A stretch of 64,000 bases of DNA from Prochlorococcus marinus str. MIT 9302 (GTDB taxonomy: Bacteria; Cyanobacteriota; Cyanobacteriia; PCC-6307; Cyanobiaceae). The stretch's first letter is position 1, and every line of letters begins with the position of its first letter. Location of the stretch: contig NZ_JNAM01000010.1 in NCBI RefSeq assembly GCF_000759975.1, positions 1-64,000 on the forward strand, written 5' to 3'. Below the pieces are notes generated by a model that made no database searches, was not told where the DNA came from, and saw only the letters and a program-made list of their open reading frames with translations. The translations under genes were made by a program, and so were the position numbers. Below, piece by piece: positions 55,747 through 64,000 of the stretch.

Positions 55747-57216
55747 TTAGAAATTATTTAGTGCTTCAGAAAAGCTTTTCCATAATTGATCTTGGTCTTC
55801 TAATCCAACTGATACTCTAATAAGGTGCGAGGGTATACCAAAACTTTCAGCCCAATCCAACTCGTCATAATGAGCTAGTAAAACATAAGGACAAACTAGA
55901 GTAAATTTTGTACCTAAACTAGGTCCTTTAGATACTTTTAGAGAATCATAAAATTTCTTAGCTTTGTTCAATCCTCCATTTAATTCAAACGATAATAAGC
56001 AGCCATATCCTCCATCAGAAGTGAGCAAAGAATTAAAATTTGGACAATTTTCAGGATGGAAAATATTTTTAATCTCGCTATGGGTCTCTAATCTTTTTTT
56101 TAATTCTAAACATGCTTTATTTTGTTCAAAAACTCTTTGATTTACATCTCTACTAACCTTCTCTAGATAAACTGTATCTCCATCGGAGAGTGTTGGAAGA
56201 TTAATCTCGTTTAATGCATTTCTAAATTGATCAATCCATTTGCTTTTTGGATTTAGTATTAATGATCCTGCAAGAATATCACCACTACCTGAAAAAATTT
56301 TTGTAAGTGAAGTAAAAACTATATCAGCATGTTCTGGGGAATTTATATTTAAATTTGAACCAATTGTATCGTCAACAATTAAGGGAATATTTAACTTTTT
56401 TGCTATTTTCGCAATTTTTTTAATGTTTACACATTTGAGCATTGGATTACTCGGTAGTTCAATAATTAATGCTGATGGATTTATTCTTTTGATTTCTAAT
56501 TCAATATCAACGCAATTTTCTTCTGTAATTAACTTGGCTCCATGAAAGATATTCATTGGTAATTTAAGTACATCTACATATGGAAAACCAATTTGGAGTG
56601 TTGGTTTAGCTGGAAATAATTTATATATGATTTCTAATGATGTATGCAATGCAGACATTCCAGATGAAGTTAAGTGAATATCATTAGAGTTAATTTTTGT
56701 AGATTTAGAAATTCTATTTTTTATTCTTTGAGAACATTCATTTACGTAAGATTTTGGAGGGCAATCTTCAAGACCAAGTTCTATAGCAGCAGCCCTTGAA
56801 GATATGCCAAGACCAGTATGTTGCCAAAAATATTTTGCATAAATACTTCCTTCTTTTTCAGTTATTAAGAGAGCTATATTATCTCTTTTTTCTATTAATG
56901 AGAATTGTTCAGAAGTATTTCTATCAATGTATTTTTTTGCTTTAAAAGCTATGCTTTCATTCGGATATGGCCAGATACTTGTATTGTTGTAGTAATTTTC
57001 CTTTTTTATTTTTTCGCATAATCTTTTCACTATGGGGTTTAGCCCGAATCTTGGGTAAATGGACTTTAATAAATTCATGCATTCTTGATTTTTTTCCTCG
57101 TAATTTATTACATCATTCCAAGTTGGTAATGCTACAGACACAGCATGAATACTTTCAGGAATAGAATATCCCAACTCTAAATTTTTCCATATAGGGTTTT
57201 TAAGTAAATCTCTCAA
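55747..57216 (-). CDS. cystathionine gamma-synthase-like PLP enzyme, long form
   Basis: The 489-residue Cys/Met-metabolism-type enzyme has SSGMSALHTSLEIIYKLFPA, DDTIGSNLN and PLP-lysine FTSLTKIFSGSGDILAG. An extra N-terminal region of about 100 residues makes it longer than bacterial MetB. It follows the 387-residue gene by 3 bases. Probable role in methionine synthesis or transsulfuration; which of the two genes does which step is not decided. Confidence 0.8.
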   Translation of the reverse strand: MRDLLKNPIWKNLELGYSIPESIHAVSVALPTWNDVINYEEKNQECMNLLKSIYPRFGLNPIVKRLCEKIKKENYYNNTSIWPYPNESIAFKAKKYIDRNTSEQFSLIEKRDNIALLITEKEGSIYAKYFWQHTGLGISSRAAAIELGLEDCPPKSYVNECSQRIKNRISKSTKINSNDIHLTSSGMSALHTSLEIIYKLFPAKPTLQIGFPYVDVLKLPMNIFHGAKLITEENCVDIELEIKRINPSALIIELPSNPMLKCVNIKKIAKIAKKLNIPLIVDDTIGSNLNINSPEHADIVFTSLTKIFSGSGDILAGSLILNPKSKWIDQFRNALNEINLPTLSDGDTVYLEKVSRDVNQRVFEQNKACLELKKRLETHSEIKNIFHPENCPNFNSLLTSDGGYGCLLSFELNGGLNKAKKFYDSLKVSKGPSLGTKFTLVCPYVLLAHYDELDWAESFGIPSHLIRVSVGLEDQDQLWKSFSEALNNF

Positions 57217-57219
57217 TTT

Positions 57220-58383
57220 TCAGAATTTATTTAAAGCAAATAATATGTCTGAGATTAAATCGTTTGTTTCTTCACATCCAATCGATAATCTGACAAGAGC
57301 ATCATTAATCCCTAAAAGATTTTTTGTTTCATCATCAACAGAAGCATGAGTCATTGTTGCGGGGTGACAAATTAAACTTTCAACTCCTCCAAGGCTTTCT
57401 GCTAGAGAGAAATATTTGAGAGATTTGCAAAATTTAAAAGTATCCTCTTTTTTAAGATTTAATTTTATGGTGATCATAGAACCTCCAGATCTCATTTGCG
57501 ATTTTGCTAAATTAAATTGCGGATGTTTTTGATTAAAAGGATAAATTACTTTATTAATTATTTTATGATTCTCTAATTCTTCAGAAATTAATTTTGCACT
57601 TTGCGTTTGTTGTTCGATTCTTAAAGGAAGAGTTTTTACTCCTCTCGTAATGAGCCAACTATCAAAAGGAGATGGTTGAAGCCCTAGAGCTTTTTGAGAG
57701 AAAAGCATCTTACTATTCCATACCTCATTATTTGTCAGTACTGCTCCACCAAGTGCATCACTATGTCCATTAATGAATTTTGTTGTGCTTACGAGTGATA
57801 GTGTTGCACCAAGGTCCAATGGTTTTTGAATAAGTGCCGTAGAAAAGGTATTGTCCACAACTACTGGGATTTGTAGTTTATTCGCTTCATCACAAATCGC
57901 CTTAATATCAAGTATCTTCAAAAGTGGATTAGTTGGACTTTCTAGCCATATCAAGGTTGGCTCGAAGTATGAAATCTTTTTGATATTATTTTCGTTTGTA
58001 AAATCTGTGTATAAAACTTCTAGTCCAAATTTCTTGAAAACTTTTTCGAACATCCTCACTGTACAACCATAGAGATTTGACTCGCAGAGTATCTTGTCAC
58101 CTGATTTTAGTGTTGATGAAATTGCAGTTACCGCGCTAATTCCAGATCCAAAAACTGTACAGTATTTAGAATCTTCTATTGATTTAAGGACGCTTTCTAG
58201 AATTCTAAAGTTTGGATTGCCTGATCTTGTGTAGTCGAAATTATCTTTATTTCCATGTTTGAAAGTAGATGTAGAAAAAATAGGAGGCATAACGCATCCA
58301 GTTTGTTCTGCAAATGTTTCCCCATGGTGAATAGATAAGGTCTTAAAACCTGGCTTTTTTATATTATTTTCCTTATTTCCCAT
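57220..58383 (-). CDS. metB: cystathionine gamma-synthase / trans-sulfuration PLP enzyme
   Basis: The 387-residue protein has PPIFSTSTFKHGNKDNFDYT, YTRSGNPN, VVDNTFSTALIQKPLDLGA and the PLP lysine in STTKFINGHSDALGGAV. It joins cysteine with an activated homoserine or acts as a related lyase. Normal length for MetB. First gene of the pair. Confidence 0.87.
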   Translation of the reverse strand: MGNKENNIKKPGFKTLSIHHGETFAEQTGCVMPPIFSTSTFKHGNKDNFDYTRSGNPNFRILESVLKSIEDSKYCTVFGSGISAVTAISSTLKSGDKILCESNLYGCTVRMFEKVFKKFGLEVLYTDFTNENNIKKISYFEPTLIWLESPTNPLLKILDIKAICDEANKLQIPVVVDNTFSTALIQKPLDLGATLSLVSTTKFINGHSDALGGAVLTNNEVWNSKMLFSQKALGLQPSPFDSWLITRGVKTLPLRIEQQTQSAKLISEELENHKIINKVIYPFNQKHPQFNLAKSQMRSGGSMITIKLNLKKEDTFKFCKSLKYFSLAESLGGVESLICHPATMTHASVDDETKNLLGINDALVRLSIGCEETNDLISDILFALNKF

Positions 58384-58406
58384 TATTTTTAAAAATAAGA
58401 ATTAAA

Positions 58407-58439
58407 TTAAATCTCTCTTTTAAAAAATGAGAGATTTAA
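58407..58439 (-). terminator. hairpin terminator after rpsD
   Basis: Perfect 11-base arms (TTAAATCTCTC / GAGAGATTTAA) enclose an 11-base loop between rpsD and the metB-like start. On the minus strand a T-rich stretch follows. Confidence 0.6.
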
Positions 58440-58459
58440 TAATCCAAAGAAAATTAGTA

Positions 58460-59068
58460 TTAAACTTTTCTTGAATAATACTCAACAACTAGTAGTTCGT
58501 TTATTTCAAGAGCCACCCACTCTCTATCGCATTTCCCATTTATTTTTCCCGTTAATTTAGGTTTGTCTAAATCAAGATGAGGTGGGACATTTGCTAAACC
58601 AGGGAATTCTATATTACCTTCTACAAGTTTTTTGCTTGCTTTGTTTTCTTTAATTCCGATTACATCGCCTGATTTGCATTGATAACCAGCAATATCAAGA
58701 ACCTTTCCATTAACGGTTACATGGCCATGATTTACTAATTGTCTTGAGCCTGGAATGGTACCTCCAAAACCTAATCTAAAACAAACATTATCAAGTCTGT
58801 TTTCTAAAAGTCTTAGTAGGTTAGTTCCTGTAGATCCTTCTTGAGCTCTAGCTTTTTTTACATAACGTACTAGTTGTTTTTCAGAAACTCCATAATTAAA
58901 CCTAAGTTTCTGCTTTTCTTCTAGACGAATTGCATATTCTGATCGCTTGCGACGGGCTTGGCCGTGCTGACCTGGAGGATTAGACTTCTTTGAAGCTTTC
59001 CTGGTGAGACCTGGTAGTTCTCCCAAGCGACGCGTAACCCTTAATCTGGGGCCGCGGTATCTTGACAT
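58460..59068 (-). CDS. rpsD: 30S ribosomal protein S4
   Basis: The 202-residue protein begins [20 protein letters not shown] and has the S4 RNA-binding domain ([22 protein letters not shown]). Early-assembling small-subunit protein. Stand-alone location, as in many cyanobacteria. Confidence 0.98.
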   Translation of the reverse strand: MSRYRGPRLRVTRRLGELPGLTRKASKKSNPPGQHGQARRKRSEYAIRLEEKQKLRFNYGVSEKQLVRYVKKARAQEGSTGTNLLRLLENRLDNVCFRLGFGGTIPGSRQLVNHGHVTVNGKVLDIAGYQCKSGDVIGIKENKASKKLVEGNIEFPGLANVPPHLDLDKPKLTGKINGKCDREWVALEINELLVVEYYSRKV

Positions 59069-59164
59069 AATTTTAAATTAAATAGAAATTTGCAATAAAT
59101 TTGGATAATTGATTAAATTCAATTAAACTAATTACTACTGGAAATATTATTTTACATCATTAAA

Positions 59165-59401
59165 GTGTTCAAAACTATTAATAAATCAATTACTTCTATA
59201 CTTCTTTTTATGATTTCGTTTTATCAAAAGTGGTTTTCTCCTTTTTTTGGACCAAGATGCAGATTTATTCCAAGTTGCAGCTCTTATGGATATGAGGCAA
59301 TTACTAGACATGGTCCTTGGAAGGGAGGGTCGTTAACTTTAAGAAGATTAAGCAGATGTCATCCTTTAACTCCCTGTGGATGTGACCCTGTGCCTGACTA
59401 A
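59165..59401 (+). CDS. yidD: membrane protein insertion factor YidD
   Basis: The 78-residue protein starts at GTG. It has the family pattern YQKWFSPFFGPRCRFIPSCS, SYGYEAITRHGPWKG and CHPLTPCGCDPVP. Acts with YidC in membrane protein insertion. It precedes a glutaredoxin-like gene by 4 bases. Confidence 0.95.
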   Translation: MFKTINKSITSILLFMISFYQKWFSPFFGPRCRFIPSCSSYGYEAITRHGPWKGGSLTLRRLSRCHPLTPCGCDPVPD

Positions 59402-59405
59402 ATGA

Positions 59406-59708
59406 ATGAAAATATTTATTTTTGTTAGGGAGGGATGTTGCCTTTGTGATTCATTAAAAAACAAACTGGCAAAAATAAATCTTAATGAGTTATTCCCTAA
59501 TCTAGAGGAGCTCATAGAAATTGATATTGATAGGGTCGATTTATATAAAGATAAATATAAAAAATATGATTATGAAGTACCTGTTATTGCTGTTGAAGGA
59601 ATTAGGTCAGAGGAGATTATAGAATTGCCCCGCATTTCTCCAAGATTAAAAGATGATCAATTAAAGAATTGGTTTCAAAAAAATATTAGTACCATTCTAA
59701 AGAAATAA
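59406..59708 (+). CDS. glutaredoxin-like protein (DUF836)
   Basis: The 100-residue thioredoxin-fold protein has the redox pair in REGCCLCDSLKNKL (CxxC) near residue 10 and cis-Pro in YEVPVIAV. Role in thiol redox balance inferred. It is between yidD and murE, 9 bases from murE. Confidence 0.85.
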   Translation: MKIFIFVREGCCLCDSLKNKLAKINLNELFPNLEELIEIDIDRVDLYKDKYKKYDYEVPVIAVEGIRSEEIIELPRISPRLKDDQLKNWFQKNISTILKK

Positions 59709-59717
59709 TTTTTTTAT

Positions 59718-61253
59718 ATGAGATCTATAAAATTACATAAACTTTTAGATTTGGTAGGAATTATTCCTTCATTAGATTTAACCGATCATGAAATCAATAA
59801 TATTTCTTTTAACTCTAAAGAAGTTCAACAAGGAACTTTATTTTTAGGTATGCCTGGTTTAAATGTTGATGGAGGAAAATATTGTATTGAGGCAATTGAA
59901 AATGGCGCGGAGGCTGCCATTATTGGGTCTGCTGCAAAAGAGAAAATTGGATCTATTGATCGAGAAAGGATTTTGGTTATAGAGGATAATTTAGATTATA
60001 TTTTTGGTCAAATAGTTGCTGAGTTTTGGAATAGGCCTTCAAGAAAACTTAAACTTATTGGTGTTACGGGTACAAATGGAAAAACGACAATTACTTTTTT
60101 ATTGGAATATCTTTTAAAAAAATCAGGGAAAAAGACTGCATTATTTGGGACCTTGCTCAATAGATGGCCTGGCTTCTCAGAAGTGGCTTCTCATACAACT
60201 GATTTCGCCGATAAACTTCAAAAGAAATTAAATGCTGCTGTTGAGGTAGAATCTGAATTCGCAATATTAGAGGTAAGTTCTCATTCTATTGCTCAAAACA
60301 GGATATCAGGATGCGAATTCGAGGCAGCTATTTTTACTAATTTAACTCAAGATCATCTTGATTATCACTCAGATATGGAATCATATTTTCAAACAAAAAG
60401 AAAATTATTTTTCCCACCTTACTTAAAAGAAAAAGTTGGAATTTGTGTATTAAATCATGATGACCATTGGATATCTAAATTATCATCTGATCTTGAAAAA
60501 AGATCTTCATTAGTCTCTACAAAGATTACTGAAAGTGAATTTGAAAATGATGATTTTTTTTTCGTAACAGATAAAAAATTTACTGAAAGTGGTTCCACCT
60601 GTATTTTTCATACACCTAGGGAAAAAATTAAACTGTTTGTTCCACTTGTTGGTGAATTTAATTTAATGAATGCAATTCAAGCAATAACAATTTTGTATAA
60701 ACTTAATTTTTCTTTAAAAGATCTATCAAAGTTAATACAATCTTTCCCTGGTGCTCCTGGGAGAATGGAGAAAATACAAATTGATAATGACGTCGTTTTA
60801 AGATCACTTCCAACAGTAATTGTTGATTATGCCCACACTCCTGATGGATTGAAAAAAGTTTTGCAATCAATTAAAAAACTTTGTGAAGGGAAACTCATAA
60901 CTGTTTTTGGCTGTGGCGGAGATCGAGACCGTAGTAAAAGGCCTTTAATGGGATCAATAGCTGAAGAGTTTTCTGATCAACTTTTTATAACTTCAGATAA
61001 TCCAAGATCAGAAGAACCCCAAAAGATAGTAAATGATATTTTGATGGGTATAAAAAAAAGAGAAAAAATAACAATTGAGATTGATAGATTTAAAGCAATA
61101 AATGAATCTATTAAATTTGCTAATAAAGAAGATATTGTTTTAATTGCAGGAAAAGGACATGAAGACTACCAAATTCTCAAAGATAAAGTTATAAATTTTG
61201 ATGATAGAAAAATAGCTCATAAATTATTAAAAGAAAAAAATAAATCTCAATAA
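59718..61253 (+). CDS. murE: UDP-MurNAc-tripeptide synthetase MurE
   Basis: The 511-residue Mur ligase has the ATP loop GVTGTNGKTTITFLLEYL, the carbamylated-lysine region and the diaminopimelate-selecting TSDNPRSEEP motif. Adds meso-DAP to the peptidoglycan stem. Confidence 0.96.
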   Translation: MRSIKLHKLLDLVGIIPSLDLTDHEINNISFNSKEVQQGTLFLGMPGLNVDGGKYCIEAIENGAEAAIIGSAAKEKIGSIDRERILVIEDNLDYIFGQIVAEFWNRPSRKLKLIGVTGTNGKTTITFLLEYLLKKSGKKTALFGTLLNRWPGFSEVASHTTDFADKLQKKLNAAVEVESEFAILEVSSHSIAQNRISGCEFEAAIFTNLTQDHLDYHSDMESYFQTKRKLFFPPYLKEKVGICVLNHDDHWISKLSSDLEKRSSLVSTKITESEFENDDFFFVTDKKFTESGSTCIFHTPREKIKLFVPLVGEFNLMNAIQAITILYKLNFSLKDLSKLIQSFPGAPGRMEKIQIDNDVVLRSLPTVIVDYAHTPDGLKKVLQSIKKLCEGKLITVFGCGGDRDRSKRPLMGSIAEEFSDQLFITSDNPRSEEPQKIVNDILMGIKKREKITIEIDRFKAINESIKFANKEDIVLIAGKGHEDYQILKDKVINFDDRKIAHKLLKEKNKSQ

Positions 61254-61334
61254 AATTTCTTAATTAAATAAGAAAGCTCTTTACGCAAATCACAAGAGAA
61301 GCTTCTTAGAATCAATGAAGTTATTTTTAATAAA

Positions 61335-62039
61335 ATGAAAGGCTTAGCCTTAGTTGTAGGCGCAGGTGGAATTGGAACACGACTAGCTAAAGATCTGCAT
61401 GAAAGTGAAAAAGATTTAGATGTTGTTTTGTGTGGAAGAAAAAGTGAATTTAATTCTTTTTGGGAATTAGATATAGAGGATTCTCAATCCCTTTTGCAGT
61501 TGAAAAATAAAATATCAAATCATCCTTCAAAATTAAGGCTAGTTGTTAATGCTACAGGTAGACTTCATAGTGATTCTCTTCAACCAGAAAAAAGATTACA
61601 AAATCTTGATAAAAAAAATATGATGGAAAGTTTTTCAATAAATGCCTTTTCTCCTATTTTATTAGCTAAAGCGATTGAAGAATTTATACCAAAAGATTTT
61701 GATTTTAATTTTGCAAGTATAAGTGCAAGAGTGGGTAGCATTGGAGATAATCAAACTGGAGGTTGGTATTCATATAGAGCTGCAAAATCTGCGCAAAATC
61801 AGTTTTTTAAATCTTTAAGTATTGAATGGGCTAGACGTTTCCCAAAGGCTACTATCACATTGCTTCATCCAGGAACAGTAGATACTGATTTATCTAGACC
61901 TTTTCATAAATTTGTTCCAGAACATAAATTATTTAGTAAAGAAAAATCCTCCCAATTCTTGATCAATATTATTAAAAATCAATCACCAGAATCTACAGGA
62001 AAATTTATTGCATGGGACAACTCGGAGATACCTTGGTAG
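61335..62039 (+). CDS. short-chain dehydrogenase/reductase (SDR)
   Basis: The 234-residue protein has VVGAGGIGTRLAKDL, VVNATGRLHSDSL, and the catalytic YSYRAAKSAQNQF (Tyr and Lys). The cofactor loop GAGGIGTR differs from GxxxGxG. Substrate unknown. Confidence 0.85.
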   Translation: MKGLALVVGAGGIGTRLAKDLHESEKDLDVVLCGRKSEFNSFWELDIEDSQSLLQLKNKISNHPSKLRLVVNATGRLHSDSLQPEKRLQNLDKKNMMESFSINAFSPILLAKAIEEFIPKDFDFNFASISARVGSIGDNQTGGWYSYRAAKSAQNQFFKSLSIEWARRFPKATITLLHPGTVDTDLSRPFHKFVPEHKLFSKEKSSQFLINIIKNQSPESTGKFIAWDNSEIPW

Positions 62040-62068
62040 ACTAAAATTTTTTTTATTTCAATAGATCT

Positions 62069-63244
62069 TTAAGTCAATATTTTTTTTATTTCTTTAGCAA
62101 GTAAATTAATCTCAGCTTCTGTAGTCATTTGATGTACGCATGCTCTAAACCATTTTGGATCTTCTAAAACTCTAATCCAAATTTTCTTTTCTCCAAGTTT
62201 CTTTACAAATTTATCCTTATCTTTAATATTTTCGATATTCAAACTAACAATCCCATTTAAATATTTTTTTTCTAAAACTAATTCAACACCCTTTAATTGA
62301 TTTAATTCATCCCAAAGTTTTCCACTTAATTTTCTGATATATTTGTTTTTTTCTTTTTCATGGCAGTCTTTATCCAAAAGATATAATGAATTCCTGAGCC
62401 CAGCAAGTAAAGGAATACAAGAGGTAGCTATTTCAAATTTCCTTGCATCATCATGAAAAAGATTATCTGAAGGCTCATAAATGCCTTGTTCTTTTTTTAA
62501 TGATTTCCAACCAATTATTGTTGGATCTGTTTCATGAATAAATCTATCTGAGACATAAATGGCTCCAAGTCCTTCTGGTCCGCATGCCCATTTATGAGAA
62601 GTTATTGAATATAAATCAGAATAAAAAACTTCTTTTTCAATATTTATGTGCCCAAAGGTTTGAGCACCATCAACAAGTAAATAAGAATTTTCTCGATTAT
62701 TTTTTAATTCGATAGAAATTTGTTTTAAAGGTATTTTATATCCAAAGTTCCATAAAATATGAGACATAATTAGGATCTTAGTCTTACTATTTAGCTTTTT
62801 CAAAATCTCTAAAATTATATTTTCGTCGTTTAGATTTTTAATTTTTTGGATTGGCAAAATTTTGAATATTAATTTATTTCTTCTGCAAAATTCTCGACTT
62901 GCAGCCACTACTCCAGGATGTTCACAGTCACTTATTAACAACTCTTCTCCCTCTTCTACTTTTATTCCCCAAAAGGGCAAAATCATACCGGAAGAGATAT
63001 TTTCGGTTAAAGCTACATTCTTTGAATTGACACCTAATTTTTGCGCAATGATTCTTTTTGTGGTCAATATTTCTTTGTAAATAAAAGGCCACATATCATT
63101 GGTAAATGGTCCTAAATCTTGGATAATTTCCCAAGTTTTAACTATTGCTTCTAGAGAAGATTTTGGTAATGGTCCTTGACCGCCATAGTTGAAATAATAC
63201 TTATTTTTTAATGCTGGTATTTGATCTCTTAGATTATTTCTCAT
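62069..63244 (-). CDS. class-V aminotransferase / cysteine desulfurase-like enzyme
   Basis: The 391-residue PLP enzyme begins LRDQIPALKNKYYFNYGG and has the PLP lysine in SITSHKWACGPEGLGAIYV and DCEHPGVVAASREF. No clear IscS-type cysteine loop. May be a desulfurase- or EgtE-like lyase. It follows the ArsM-like gene by 36 bases. Confidence 0.82.
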   Translation of the reverse strand: MRNNLRDQIPALKNKYYFNYGGQGPLPKSSLEAIVKTWEIIQDLGPFTNDMWPFIYKEILTTKRIIAQKLGVNSKNVALTENISSGMILPFWGIKVEEGEELLISDCEHPGVVAASREFCRRNKLIFKILPIQKIKNLNDENIILEILKKLNSKTKILIMSHILWNFGYKIPLKQISIELKNNRENSYLLVDGAQTFGHINIEKEVFYSDLYSITSHKWACGPEGLGAIYVSDRFIHETDPTIIGWKSLKKEQGIYEPSDNLFHDDARKFEIATSCIPLLAGLRNSLYLLDKDCHEKEKNKYIRKLSGKLWDELNQLKGVELVLEKKYLNGIVSLNIENIKDKDKFVKKLGEKKIWIRVLEDPKWFRACVHQMTTEAEINLLAKEIKKILT

Positions 63245-63280
63245 GGAAATTTATATTATATTTTTAACTCTTGAATTTTT

Positions 63281-64000
63281 TTAAATATTGCCCACTAAAG
63301 TTACTGTTCTAAATTCAATATCCTCAATTACTTTCCAAGGTTCAACACTCCTTTCTGCAAATTCTAAATTTTTAAATCCTAGTTCTTTAAAATCACTTAT
63401 AAACTCTGGCTCGTACCATGCTCCACTAATACATCCAGTCCATAGATCATGATCATTTTGCAATCTTAAAGGAACTTTTTTGTTAGAGACGATATCGCTA
63501 ATGGCAATTCTTCCATTATCGTTTAAAACTCTTTTTATATTATTTAGAAGTTTATTTCTAGATTCTGGACTTACCAAGTTTAAAACGCAATTACTTAAAA
63601 TAATATCAACTGATTTATCTGCAATTAATGGATTTAAATCTTTATCTAATTCATCAAGTTTTTCAATTGAACCTTCTAGAAATTCTGTATTGTTGAAGCA
63701 TATATTTTTTGTAACTTCTTTAGAGGCTGATCTAGATAAAGAAAGCATTTCAGGATTCTGATCAACTCCAATAACTTTCCCTTCTTTCCCAACAATTTGG
63801 GCACAAATAAAAGCATTTTTGCCACTACCACTTCCAAGATCTAAAACTATATCATTTTTTTTAACATATTTTGTTGGATCACCACATCCATAGTCTCTCT
63901 CTATGACCTCTTGAGGAATTGCTTCAAGTAAAACGGGATTAAACCCAACTGGTGTACAAAGACAACTTTCTTTTTCAAGTGCGGCTGAGCCATATCTTTC
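63281..64000 (-). CDS. ArsM-like SAM-dependent methyltransferase (5' end outside window)
   Basis: 240 codons are visible; the frame continues past the right edge. SAM site VLDLGSGSGKNAFICAQIVG, VIGVDQNPEMLSLSRS, and later DIILSNCVLNLVSP. The visible N-terminal part has CLCTPVGFNPVLL and RDYGCGDPT, a cysteine pattern as in arsenite methyltransferases. Methyl transfer to As, Se or S compounds is a guess. Co-directional with the class-V enzyme. Confidence 0.82.
   Translation of the reverse strand, partial: ERYGSAALEKESCLCTPVGFNPVLLEAIPQEVIERDYGCGDPTKYVKKNDIVLDLGSGSGKNAFICAQIVGKEGKVIGVDQNPEMLSLSRSASKEVTKNICFNNTEFLEGSIEKLDELDKDLNPLIADKSVDIILSNCVLNLVSPESRNKLLNNIKRVLNDNGRIAISDIVSNKKVPLRLQNDHDLWTGCISGAWYEPEFISDFKELGFKNLEFAERSVEPWKVIEDIEFRTVTLVGNI

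Overview
The window is a very A/T-rich, gene-dense piece of a marine picocyanobacterial chromosome. Everything points to a high-light-adapted Prochlorococcus: psaE next to mutM, PipX, several high-light-inducible (Hli) proteins, a plastoquinol terminal oxidase (PTOX), picocyanobacterial small-protein families (DUF3104-, DUF1651-, DUF3303- and DUF3764-like, Nif11) and short intergenic gaps. The strain cannot be named from the sequence alone.

Layout. 1-2.8 kb holds the 3' part of the 23S rRNA, the 5S rRNA and a hairpin terminator. 2.8-7.2 kb has mutM, psaE, a LysM protein, an aldehyde dehydrogenase and an acetyltransferase. 7.3-27.1 kb is a mosaic of recognisable enzymes (PTOX, a carotenoid isomerase-like oxidoreductase, TatA, PrxQ, ArfB-like factor, CPBP protease, proline iminopeptidase, TenA, ThiD, cupin) and many very small genes, often single-span membrane proteins of 29-60 residues. 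Several of these are too short for ordinary ORF calling and are listed here from direct translation.

The most interesting region is 27.5-38.2 kb, a genomic island. It sits at the 3' end of an intact tRNA-Thr(GGU) gene (38123-38194). A 51-bp copy of the tRNA 3' part, with 2 mismatches, lies at 27524-27574, as expected for the displaced end of an integrated element. Next to the tRNA is a tyrosine-recombinase gene broken by one extra base. The island carries a four-gene hli operon, a SIMPL-domain protein, a two-gene cassette of small proteins (an inactivated second copy lies just outside the left repeat), a 1440-residue helicase-nuclease fusion that looks like a single-gene defence protein, and two exported or membrane proteins of unknown function.

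38.2-64 kb is core genome in compact operons: tRNA-Tyr, aroQ, miaE, cobI, a DUF1823-type gene and der/ecfT; pipX-yggS-sepF-proC (nitrogen control and cell division); recO-deoC and hpf; lipB, an acyl-CoA synthetase, a YlqD-like gene, pdhC and queA; cysK and two cystathionine gamma-synthase family genes (sulfur amino acids); rpsD; yidD-glutaredoxin-like-murE; an SDR; and, running off the right edge, an ArsM-like methyltransferase preceding a class-V aminotransferase. All functional calls are made by eye from motifs; no database search was run.
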